12,228 nt of DNA. It comes from Candidatus Methanophagales archaeon (GTDB taxonomy: Archaea > Halobacteriota > Syntropharchaeia > Alkanophagales > Methanospirareceae). A model generated the notes under the pieces. The model was not told the DNA's origin. It ran no database searches and saw only the letters and a program-made list of their open reading frames with translations. Numbering within the stretch: position 1 is the first letter of the stretch; the number at the start of each line of letters is the position of its first letter. Of this stretch, positions 5,663 through 11,741 are shown in pieces. The position numbers and the translations under genes are program-made. Location of the stretch: the NCBI GenBank assembly GCA_030668065.1, contig DAOUUS010000021.1, positions 1-12,228 of the forward strand. Reading direction: 5' to 3'.

Positions 5663-6412
5663 CTACGTACCGCTATCCTTAAGCTTCGCACTCTCGCCCT
5701 TATTGTAGCGCCCTATTAACGCCGTGCGTTGCAATTCATATATCTGTTGACAAGCTTTCATTGCAAGCTTCAGTCCTTTTTCAAACTCGTCTTTTGTCAG
5801 ATTCCCATCCATTTGCAGCGCGGTTATCGTATTTCTCCTTGCGATCATCGCAATCGGCATATCTGCTTCACCATAATTATCCTCCACCGCGTTCAAATCC
5901 AGGACTATTTCTCCGCCTACTTTGCCCACAGCAACAGAAGAAACCAGGTCTCTCATTGGTACCCCCGCGTCGGCTAGGGCAACCGAAGCAGCATTTATCC
6001 CCGCTGTTCTCGTGCCGGCATCCGACTGAAGTATCTCTACATAAACTTCTATCGCAGCCTTCGGATAGTATTCCCTTAGAATGACGGGATCTAATGCTTC
6101 TCTACTTACTTTTGAAATCTCCACGCTTCTTCTATCAGGTCCCGGTCTCTTCCGGTCATCAACCGAAAAAGGTGCCATGTTGTACCGGAATTTGACCACA
6201 GCCATCTTTGCATCCTGAGCGTGTCTTGGGTGCATCTCTCTTGGCCCATATACAGCAGCTAGCACCTTGTTATTACCTAACTCGAAATAACAAGACCCAT
6301 CTGCCCTCTTTAGGACTCCTACATCTATCTTTATATTCCTAAGTTCATCAAAACTTCTACCATCTACTCTCTTTCCGTCTTTTATGAACTCGATCTCTCC
6401 TTCTTTTTTCAT
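5663..6412 (-). CDS. rrp41: archaeal exosome catalytic subunit Rrp41 (phosphorolytic RNase PH type)
   Basis: Rrp41 is the catalytic 3'-5' exoribonuclease of the archaeal exosome. It uses phosphate to release nucleoside diphosphates and can run backwards to add A-rich tails. The 249-residue protein shows KRVDGRSFDELRNI (14-27), YGPREMHPRHAQD (55-67), GPDRRSVEISK (91-101) with the RNA/phosphate Arg94-Arg95, the phosphate loop SDAGTRTAGINAAS (130-143), and VEDNYGEADMPIA (176-188) holding the catalytic Asp178 and Asp184. All key residues are present, so the enzyme should be active. The start is an ATG with AGGA about 11 nt upstream. The gaps are 24 nt to rrp4 and 18 nt to rrp42, so one transcript is likely. 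Confidence 0.97.
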   Translation of the reverse strand: MKKEGEIEFIKDGKRVDGRSFDELRNIKIDVGVLKRADGSCYFELGNNKVLAAVYGPREMHPRHAQDAKMAVVKFRYNMAPFSVDDRKRPGPDRRSVEISKVSREALDPVILREYYPKAAIEVYVEILQSDAGTRTAGINAASVALADAGVPMRDLVSSVAVGKVGGEIVLDLNAVEDNYGEADMPIAMIARRNTITALQMDGNLTKDEFEKGLKLAMKACQQIYELQRTALIGRYNKGESAKLKDSGT

Positions 6413-6436
6413 TTTACTCTTTATCCTATCTCTCTT

Positions 6437-7108
6437 TTACCTCTCTGTCTTGACGGAATCCAAAAATTCTGCCACTCGGTCCGTTAAACCGGATGTATGC
6501 GCTTCATTTGTAATCATTAATATCACTTCAGATGCGAGCTTTATATCCTTTGTCTTTCCCTTTATCCAAATGCGACCGTTCTTTGCGACAAAGATAAAAC
6601 AGTTACATTTGTCTTTTAACATCCTTATCATCGAACCTTTCCGTCCTATAATACGGGGCACTTTAGTGGGTGGTACCTCTATTAACCGCCCGTTACCCCG
6701 CCCTATCTGTAAATCTTCCTTCAAGCCCAAGTCTATTCTCATCAGCGCATCCACGTTTAATACATTCACCGCGACTAAATCATCCAAATCCAGAATCGTA
6801 TTCATGTCCCCAAACTCTATTCTCTTTCCACCCCGTGTCGAAATTTCCGACATGTGTATTCGCGCTTCGTAAGGCGAGGCAATGTCCACGATCCAGTATG
6901 GGAACGAAATCTCAATTACCTTGCCTATCACCACATCGCCCCTTGTCGGTAGATACTTCCCGTTAAACGCCACCACCCTTATATCTCCCTTATCATCTAC
7001 TACACCATAGGTCGTGGCATAGACTTTACCTTCTTCAACGTACGTTCCTTCTCCTGCTCGTTTTGCATCATCAGAAACAAAATCACCGGGGATTACTATT
7101 TTATACAT
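6437..7108 (-). CDS. rrp4: archaeal exosome RNA-binding cap subunit Rrp4
   Basis: Rrp4 forms the cap on the Rrp41-Rrp42 ring and feeds RNA into the central pore. The 223-residue protein has the three expected parts: an N-terminal domain (about 1-52) with IVIPGD and TYGVVDDKGDIRVVAF; an S1 domain (about 57-128) with GDVVIGKVIEISFPYWIVDI; and a KH domain (about 145-205) with VPRIIGRKGSMIRMLK, whose GRKG (155-158) is the GxxG loop. Length is typical. The ATG lies 4 nt after the SBDS stop. Only a weak GTGA serves as Shine-Dalgarno, so translation is probably coupled to SBDS. Csl4, the other cap protein, is not in the window, as is usual because it is encoded elsewhere. Confidence 0.97.
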   Translation of the reverse strand: MYKIVIPGDFVSDDAKRAGEGTYVEEGKVYATTYGVVDDKGDIRVVAFNGKYLPTRGDVVIGKVIEISFPYWIVDIASPYEARIHMSEISTRGGKRIEFGDMNTILDLDDLVAVNVLNVDALMRIDLGLKEDLQIGRGNGRLIEVPPTKVPRIIGRKGSMIRMLKDKCNCFIFVAKNGRIWIKGKTKDIKLASEVILMITNEAHTSGLTDRVAEFLDSVKTER

Positions 7109-7112
7109 TATC

Positions 7113-7805
7113 TCACTTCACAATCCTCGTCTCAACTTCACCTTTCGTCATCATGTTCAAAAACGAGAACACGTCCTCTCTCATACCTGCAGGGAATTCT
7201 AACATCGCTATGTAGGACCCATCGCCCTGCCAGTCCTCTTTCGTCACCTTGTACTTCTTCTTTAGATCGTATACATGTCCCGTATACGCAGCCGGTATCT
7301 TTATTGCTATCTGTGTCTCCTCTATTTTTATGGGTATTAATGGCCGTATTGCCTTCACCGTCTCGCTTACCAGCACATCTACCGTCTTGAAAGGATCAAT
7401 ATGCACCTTAGCCTCTTTCATCGCTATCTCTATTCTTGCGGGTGGGTGAGGAGTATCAGTCTTAGGATTTATGGCGATTTGTGCGATTTGATTTATCACC
7501 ATTTTCCTCTTCTCCTCCACTCTTTTCCGTCTTTGCTCGGTGGTCAGTTGCACCTCGCCCTCTTTTATTATCCTACTCGCTATTTCCTCTACATCAGTGG
7601 TAGAAAATACAGTCATCAAATCGCCTTCTGTTGCTTTATCACCTTTTGAGACATCTTCAAATATCTCTTCGGCGGCCAATACATCGGCCATATCTACACA
7701 GTCACCCGTTTTGACGGCATCTACCTTTTCCGGATCTACAAGTACTTCAAAAATATTCTTACCGTGCTTATACCTCGCTATCACCGCCTTGTCCAAACTG
7801 ACCAT
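7113..7805 (-). CDS. sdo1: ribosome maturation protein SBDS/Sdo1
   Basis: Archaeal homologue of the Shwachman-Bodian-Diamond protein. In eukaryotes it helps release the anti-association factor eIF6 from the 60S subunit; the archaeal role is thought to be similar. The 230-residue protein has the three SBDS domains. The N-terminal FYSH domain (about 1-88) includes VIARYKHGKNIFEVLVDP and EEIFEDVSKGDKATEGDL. A three-helix middle domain (about 92-160) includes QRRKRVEEKRKMVINQIAQ and INPKTDTPHPPARIE. A ferredoxin-like C-terminal domain (about 162-230) includes IPIKIEETQIAIKIP and YIAMLEFPAGM. Length is typical. The ATG comes 6 nt after the psmA stop, with AAGGG in that gap as a short-spaced Shine-Dalgarno. 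The psmA-SBDS-rrp4-rrp41-rrp42 order is the conserved archaeal exosome superoperon core. Confidence 0.96.
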   Translation of the reverse strand: MVSLDKAVIARYKHGKNIFEVLVDPEKVDAVKTGDCVDMADVLAAEEIFEDVSKGDKATEGDLMTVFSTTDVEEIASRIIKEGEVQLTTEQRRKRVEEKRKMVINQIAQIAINPKTDTPHPPARIEIAMKEAKVHIDPFKTVDVLVSETVKAIRPLIPIKIEETQIAIKIPAAYTGHVYDLKKKYKVTKEDWQGDGSYIAMLEFPAGMREDVFSFLNMMTKGEVETRIVK

Positions 7806-7811
7806 TAGCCC

Positions 7812-8600
7812 TTAGTTCTCCTTCTCTTCTTTATCTTCTTTACCTTCTTTACTCTTTTCCTTAACTGCCTTCTCATTCCTCTTCTTCACTTTAAGTATAT
7901 ACGGCTCTAACTCGTCTGCACTCAAAATCCGGAATTGTTTCTTATCTGACTCCGCGAGGCCTGCATCCACCGTTGATACATCTATACTACCCTCTGTCAC
8001 CCTATACAAAGCTTCCAAACCGAGCAAGAGTGCTCCTTCGAGCGTGATGTCCTCCTCATACATCTCCTCAAACATCTCTGTCACGATTGTCCGTCCGGAA
8101 CCTATAGCAGTCGCTTTATATTCAAGCAAAGCCCCACTTGGATCCGTCTCAAGGAGATAATTATTCCCGTTATAGACGCCACCTATCAACAACGCCGTGC
8201 CAAAAGGTCGGAGTCCACCAATTTGTGTATAGGCCTGCTTAAAATCACATATCTTTTTCGCCAGACTTTGCACGTCTATCGCCTCGTCATAGATGATCTT
8301 GTTTATTTGCGCTTCTACCCGGCCTTTATCTACGAGTACCCTTGCGTCCGCGACCAAACCCGAAGTTGCTGCCCCTATATGGTCATCTATCCGGAATATC
8401 TTTTCTACCGAACCGCCTTCCAACAGCCGAGACGTCAATCTTTTGTCCACCAATAACACAACACCATCCTTTGCCTTTATTCCAATGGCCGTGGTTCCTC
8501 TCTTCACTGCTTCACGTGCGTATTCTACCTGAAATAACCTTCCATCAGGACTGAACACCGTTATCGCTCTATCATATCCCATTTGTGGCATCATTTGCAT
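7812..8600 (-). CDS. psmA: 20S proteasome alpha subunit
   Basis: The alpha subunit forms the outer heptameric rings of the 20S proteasome and gates substrate entry. It has no catalytic threonine of its own. The 262-residue protein begins MQMMPQMGYDRAITVFSPDG, the signature N-terminus with the gating residues Tyr9-Asp10-Arg11. It continues with LFQVEYAREAVKRG (22-35) and SVEKIFRIDDHIGAATSG, where Lys67 matches the lysine that holds the HbYX tail of PAN. Then come GLVADARVLVDKGR (81-94) and GGLRPFGTALLIGG. The tail after about residue 238 is a lysine/glutamate-rich stretch, long for the family and probably disordered. GGTGA sits 5 nt before the ATG. The gene heads the exosome block and starts 28 nt downstream of tRNA-Ala. 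The beta subunit gene is not in the window. Confidence 0.97.
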   Translation of the reverse strand: MQMMPQMGYDRAITVFSPDGRLFQVEYAREAVKRGTTAIGIKAKDGVVLLVDKRLTSRLLEGGSVEKIFRIDDHIGAATSGLVADARVLVDKGRVEAQINKIIYDEAIDVQSLAKKICDFKQAYTQIGGLRPFGTALLIGGVYNGNNYLLETDPSGALLEYKATAIGSGRTIVTEMFEEMYEEDITLEGALLLGLEALYRVTEGSIDVSTVDAGLAESDKKQFRILSADELEPYILKVKKRNEKAVKEKSKEGKEDKEEKEN

Positions 8601-8628
8601 TTACATCACCTTTTTTATACGTATATTA

Positions 8629-8700
8629 TGGACTCGACGGGATTTGAACCCGTGGCTTCCTCCTCGCGAAGGAGGCACTCTTCCACTGAGCTACGAGCCC
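8629..8700 (-). tRNA. tRNA-Ala, anticodon CGC
   Basis: The 72-nt minus-strand sequence folds as a full cloverleaf. The acceptor is GGGCTCG with CGAGTCC and contains G3-U70, the alanine identity pair. The D stem is GCTC/GAGT with loop AGTGGAA. The anticodon stem is CCTCC/GGAGG with loop TTCGCGA, placing the CGC anticodon at 8666-8668. The T stem is ACGGG/CCCGT with loop TTCAAAT. U8-A14, G15-C48 and G19-C56 are all possible. The discriminator base is A and no CCA is encoded (TAAT follows), so CCA must be added after transcription. There is no intron at the usual 37/38 site. It reads GCG codons. It lies just upstream of psmA on the same strand. Confidence 0.96.
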
Positions 8701-8802
8701 CCCGTCAGGTTAAGCCCTTCTTCCATTTTATTACTAATAGATATACGGATGAATAGATATAAGCTTCACAGTTATTAAGTGAGGAGCTTTGGTTTAAAAT
8801 AG
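8701..8802. promoter_or_regulatory. divergent promoter region between tRNA-Ala/psmA and the LysE-type gene
   Basis: The 102-nt gap holds TATA-like boxes for both directions. CGTATATCT on the minus strand (8739-8747) would start transcription near 8718, about 18 nt before the tRNA. AGATATAAG on the plus strand (8756-8764) would start near 8785 for the exporter gene. A 10-base direct repeat, AATAGATATA, occurs at 8736-8745 and 8752-8761, and these boxes overlap it. GAGGAG at 8781-8786 is the only Shine-Dalgarno-like run for the exporter, but it is 16 nt from the ATG, which is far. Confidence 0.5.
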
Positions 8803-9507
8803 ATGGACCCTTCATCATTCGTCAGCGGTGCATTCCTGGTAGGACTGGGGTTTCTAACCGGTTTGAGCGGAGCTTTGATACCCGGACCGCTTTTTGCTTT
8901 CGTAATCTCCGATACATTGAAGAAAGGGCCATTAGCCGGACCACTTACTATGATAGGGCACGTTTCCGTTGAGTGTTTGCTGATATCAGCACTTGTGCTT
9001 TTAGGGCTTGAATTGAAAAACTATTTCAGTCAAATCGAATCCGGGATATATCTAATAGGCGGGATTGCCCTCATAGTGATGTCCGCGTGCATTGTTAAAG
9101 AGGCAAAAGCAGTGGAATCACGGACTTCAAAAGGTGAAAAGATAGGCACTGAAATAAGTGGCGTGAAGTATAATAAGTATAACAGTTCGATTTTTGGTGG
9201 TTTCTTACTCACTGCTTTTAATCCTTCTTTTATACCCTGGTGGATAGCAATAGGATACCCAATTTTATTAACGGGATTTGAGTGGCTTGCCCTGACAGGA
9301 ATACTTTTAGTTACAATAGGGCATTTCCTTTCGGATTTCGTCTGGTATTCCTTCGTATCTTATTCTTTTTCTCGGGGGAGAAAGCTTTTTGTCGGTAGGA
9401 GATATGAGTTCGCGATGGTCGTAATTGCTATTTTTATGGTCGTCCTGGGCACCATCTTCTTTATCACGGGATTGACACAAACATTCTTTGCGGGAAAGTT
9501 TGTGTGA
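8803..9507 (+). CDS. LysE-family membrane exporter
   Basis: Predicted integral membrane protein of 234 residues with about six helices (roughly 9-33, 44-68, 78-98, 128-155, 160-186, 202-226). The first helix ends in the family signature GLSGALIPGPLFAFVISD (20-37), with the PGP motif after an N-terminal gate-like helix. FNPSFIPWWIAIGYP (139-153) matches the conserved NPK/NP segment at the start of helix 4, and GHFLSDFVWYSFVSY (173-187) is typical of the archaeal LysE-like clade. A hydrophilic loop (about 100-127) divides the two halves. The family exports amino acids or similar small molecules; the substrate cannot be read from sequence. The ATG is fixed by an in-frame TAG directly before it. 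The gene is divergent from tRNA-Ala/psmA and convergent, 29 nt apart, with the surface protein gene. Confidence 0.85.
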   Translation: MDPSSFVSGAFLVGLGFLTGLSGALIPGPLFAFVISDTLKKGPLAGPLTMIGHVSVECLLISALVLLGLELKNYFSQIESGIYLIGGIALIVMSACIVKEAKAVESRTSKGEKIGTEISGVKYNKYNSSIFGGFLLTAFNPSFIPWWIAIGYPILLTGFEWLALTGILLVTIGHFLSDFVWYSFVSYSFSRGRKLFVGRRYEFAMVVIAIFMVVLGTIFFITGLTQTFFAGKFV

Positions 9508-9536
9508 AATCTGTGTAATCTTCTGTAAATCCACTT

Positions 9537-10898
9537 CTACTTCTCCCTTTTTCGGCACAATAGAAATACCGAAATTACGAAGAGAGCAATGAAGGCGAGT
9601 AAAGCATCAAATCCAGGGGCTGTAGGAGAAGGCGCTTCTGGTGTAACCGACATGTTTGACGTATTCGACATAACCGAAAACACCTCCAACTGGATTTTGT
9701 CGTTGAAGGTATAATTACCAGAGCCCGGGTCCCCCCGGCATATTAGCTCTAAACCCTGTGGATACACATTATTCGTTGCGTTTGCATCTACCTTGAACTT
9801 CAGTACTGCTGTGTCAGCGGTATTTACCTTCAAATTACCCACGTGATCGCTTTTCGTACTGAAATTGAAATGTGTGTCGGCGGCTTCCGTTACACGAACG
9901 CTAACCGATTCTGCTTGCTCTGATCCTACGTTCCGTACCTTTACGTGCAGCACAGCAGAGTCGCCCGCGCTTAGGTTCGTGGGATCTGTATAATACGAAT
10001 AAATATCAAGCTCCGGCTTGCCTTCCACCACTAATTTCATACTCTTGTTCAATACGTATTCCCGGTTCCCCGTATCTTTATACGTGATCACCAATGGAAT
10101 GTTATAAACCCCTGCTGCCACATCTGCTGCAATATTAACATAAAGCGGTGCTGAGATTGCTTTGCCCGCGTTAATTCCACCTACATATACATGGGTAGCA
10201 CCCGACTTGGAAGGTGTCATACCTTCATTGCAAGCCAATTCCGCCTCGACTTCTTTTGCTGTCGCTTCGCCGGTATTTGCTATTGTCATAGCTATCTTAA
10301 CACCCTTAGATCCAGGCCTTATGTACTCAGGCTCTGTATGTACATCAACAAGGGTTAGTATTGGACTGCCTCTTACTGTGAAAGCGATGTCCGATGTCAC
10401 AGGGTTACCTAAAAAACCACCACCCGCATCCGGATGATAAAAGAAATTATTCGGTATGGTTATAAAATAACCAAGTTCGGGATTAAAATAATATTCATTC
10501 CATGAATATTTGACTGGTATAGCATAAACACCATTCGGGACACCTTCATCTACGTGAACGGTGATTGTTACCTTCTTCTCGCGCCCTGCGTTTAGCGCAG
10601 GTATCTGGACTTCTGTGGCCCCGATGAGAGATACGTTCTTTTTGTCTTCCGCTTGAAAAGCCAATCTGACATCTCTCGCATCACCAGCACCGCTATTCTT
10701 AACGGTCAATATAACGTCTCTTGTGTCTCCAGGATGGAGTGTAGTGGGCAATACATCAGTTATAACAATAGAAGAGCGGGCGGCGGCATTAACTGGCGGC
10801 ATCGCGACCACAACAAAAAAAGCAAATATGCACACACATATCGCCGCTATCCCGAGTATATTCTTCTGCATAAGCTTGCTTCGCTCTCTTTGAGACAT
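9537..10898 (-). CDS. secreted COG1361/CARDB-like surface protein with PGF-CTERM anchor
   Basis: This is a 453-residue predicted cell-surface protein. An N-terminal signal peptide (about 1-39) has a basic start and a hydrophobic core (IAAICVCIFAFFVVVAM) ending in VNAAA. Three similar beta-sandwich repeats follow, at about 44-140, 180-290 and 296-408. Each opens with a DV or IYS strand and a P...L.PGD-like turn, then a V(K/A)N(S/T/V)G motif (KNSGAGDARDV, ANTGEATAKEV, RNVGSEQAESV), as in COG1361/CARDB modules. A Ser/Thr/Pro linker leads to APGFDALLAFIALF and a basic end (CRKREK). This PGF-hydrophobic-basic layout is the PGF-CTERM signal processed by archaeosortase A. Several Asn-X-Ser/Thr sites suit N-glycosylation. 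A TATA box at 10921-10929 fits a start near 10900, so the mRNA is probably leaderless from the ATG at 10898. An ATG at 10871 is an alternative. The ligand or role is unknown. Confidence 0.85.
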   Translation of the reverse strand: MSQRERSKLMQKNILGIAAICVCIFAFFVVVAMPPVNAAARSSIVITDVLPTTLHPGDTRDVILTVKNSGAGDARDVRLAFQAEDKKNVSLIGATEVQIPALNAGREKKVTITVHVDEGVPNGVYAIPVKYSWNEYYFNPELGYFITIPNNFFYHPDAGGGFLGNPVTSDIAFTVRGSPILTLVDVHTEPEYIRPGSKGVKIAMTIANTGEATAKEVEAELACNEGMTPSKSGATHVYVGGINAGKAISAPLYVNIAADVAAGVYNIPLVITYKDTGNREYVLNKSMKLVVEGKPELDIYSYYTDPTNLSAGDSAVLHVKVRNVGSEQAESVSVRVTEAADTHFNFSTKSDHVGNLKVNTADTAVLKFKVDANATNNVYPQGLELICRGDPGSGNYTFNDKIQLEVFSVMSNTSNMSVTPEAPSPTAPGFDALLAFIALFVISVFLLCRKREK

Positions 10899-10920
10899 AA
10901 ATAGAAGAATACGCGGTGGT

Positions 10921-10929
10921 TAATATAAA
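10921..10929 (-). promoter_or_regulatory. TATA box of the PGF-CTERM protein gene
   Basis: TTTATATTA on the minus strand is centred about 27 nt before the ATG at 10898. That places the transcript start at or next to the ATG. No Shine-Dalgarno precedes the ATG, in keeping with a leaderless message. Confidence 0.55.
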
Positions 10930-10939
10930 CCTGTATAGC

Positions 10940-10951
10940 TATCGTGCGATA
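10940..10951. repeat. short palindrome upstream of the PGF-CTERM protein promoter
   Basis: TATCG-TG-CGATA is an inverted repeat with two 5-bp arms, 10 nt upstream of the TATA box at 10921-10929. The position would suit an activator or repressor operator. It is short, so chance is possible. Confidence 0.3.
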
Positions 10952-10981
10952 AGTTATGTGACCTCAGAGTTGCCCTACAAA

Positions 10982-11647
10982 TCAAAGGTTAAAGTTTGCG
11001 CTATAGTCTATATTGAATTCGCCCTCCACCGTGATAAGCTGGCTATAACTAGTCTGTGGTTCACCGACACCGGAGATTACATTACACCCGGTACTTACCT
11101 GTCCTTCGCCCAGCGATGAGAACCCATACTCTGCCAGAGACATGGGAGTATTCGCCCTCGCACTGGTATGAACAGACCCGTTGGTGAGCATAAAACGAGA
11201 ACCCGCAGACGAACAGAGACGACCCTCCGGCTGGCACAGAGCGCGATTTGCCGTGTATGAAACACCCACCGTAGTATCTTCTCCGCCGGACAACCGTCCT
11301 GTGGTGCCCAAAGGATTATAGCCGATAGAAGTTGCACTCCAGAGCCTACTCCCGCGGTTCGTGGGAACTACACTCAGCACGTCATATATCCGTGTTTTAC
11401 CTTCAGTAGCATTGGCATAAAAAGAATGAGCGAATTCTTCCGACACATTATTGCCAGAATACGAATGTGAATAATTCTGACTCATATTCAGCGAACCAAT
11501 ATGCCGAATATCTGTTACCGCCCACGTCCGGCCCGGGCTATACGTAACCCACGTATCCGGCTGTGCTAAAGCAGCTTGTGGTGCCACTAAGCACAAAACC
11601 AAACAACCTGCTAGCATCATAATCAAATTGCGTTTATCTGTCTTCAT
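10982..11647 (-). CDS. secreted protein of unknown family
   Basis: This 221-residue protein has a clear signal peptide: basic MKTDKR, hydrophobic core about 8-24, and probable cleavage after QAALA (residue 28). The mature part is rich in Ser, Thr, Gly, Asn and Tyr, with alternating polar and hydrophobic residues as in beta-rich extracellular proteins. It has five possible Asn-X-Ser/Thr glycosylation sites (Asn54, 58, 67, 79 and 156). It has three cysteines after the signal (138, 145 and 188), of which 138 and 145 could pair. No C-terminal membrane anchor or PGF motif is present; the end reads FNIDYSANFNL. I do not recognise the family. AGAGGT at 11655-11660 lies 7 nt before the ATG. The gene stands between the PGF-CTERM protein gene and another unrecognised gene, all on the minus strand, so a shared surface role is plausible. 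Confidence 0.75.
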   Translation of the reverse strand: MKTDKRNLIMMLAGCLVLCLVAPQAALAQPDTWVTYSPGRTWAVTDIRHIGSLNMSQNYSHSYSGNNVSEEFAHSFYANATEGKTRIYDVLSVVPTNRGSRLWSATSIGYNPLGTTGRLSGGEDTTVGVSYTANRALCQPEGRLCSSAGSRFMLTNGSVHTSARANTPMSLAEYGFSSLGEGQVSTGCNVISGVGEPQTSYSQLITVEGEFNIDYSANFNL

Positions 11648-11670
11648 TTATCTAACCTCTCATTTTTAAA

Positions 11671-11704
11671 AAAAATATAGTGAGGGGGTAAAAAAGAACC
11701 CCTC
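11671..11704 (-). terminator. GC hairpin followed by a T-run
   Basis: On the minus strand GAGGGG (11699-11704) pairs with CCCCTC (11682-11687) around an 11-nt loop, and a run of eight T follows shortly (11668-11675). This looks like an intrinsic-type terminator for the gene ending at 11742. The same stretch contains TATATTTTT (11671-11679), a TATA-like box 29 nt before the next ATG. However, a start placed from that box would remove the next gene's Shine-Dalgarno, so the terminator reading is preferred. Confidence 0.5.
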
Positions 11705-11741
11705 TATTTATTCATTTGTTGTCGCTATCGCTTGTGTACGA

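Noticed and set aside
5211..5708. A 165-codon open frame on the plus strand opposite rrp42/rrp41
   Set aside because: Rrp42 on the minus strand is a clear family member here. The plus frame has shadow-type composition, no ribosome binding site and no known motif.
8803..9507. A lysine pathway link between dapA and the LysE-type exporter
   Set aside because: The genes are about 8 kb apart on opposite strands with unrelated operons between them. LysE-family proteins export many substrates, so no link is supported.
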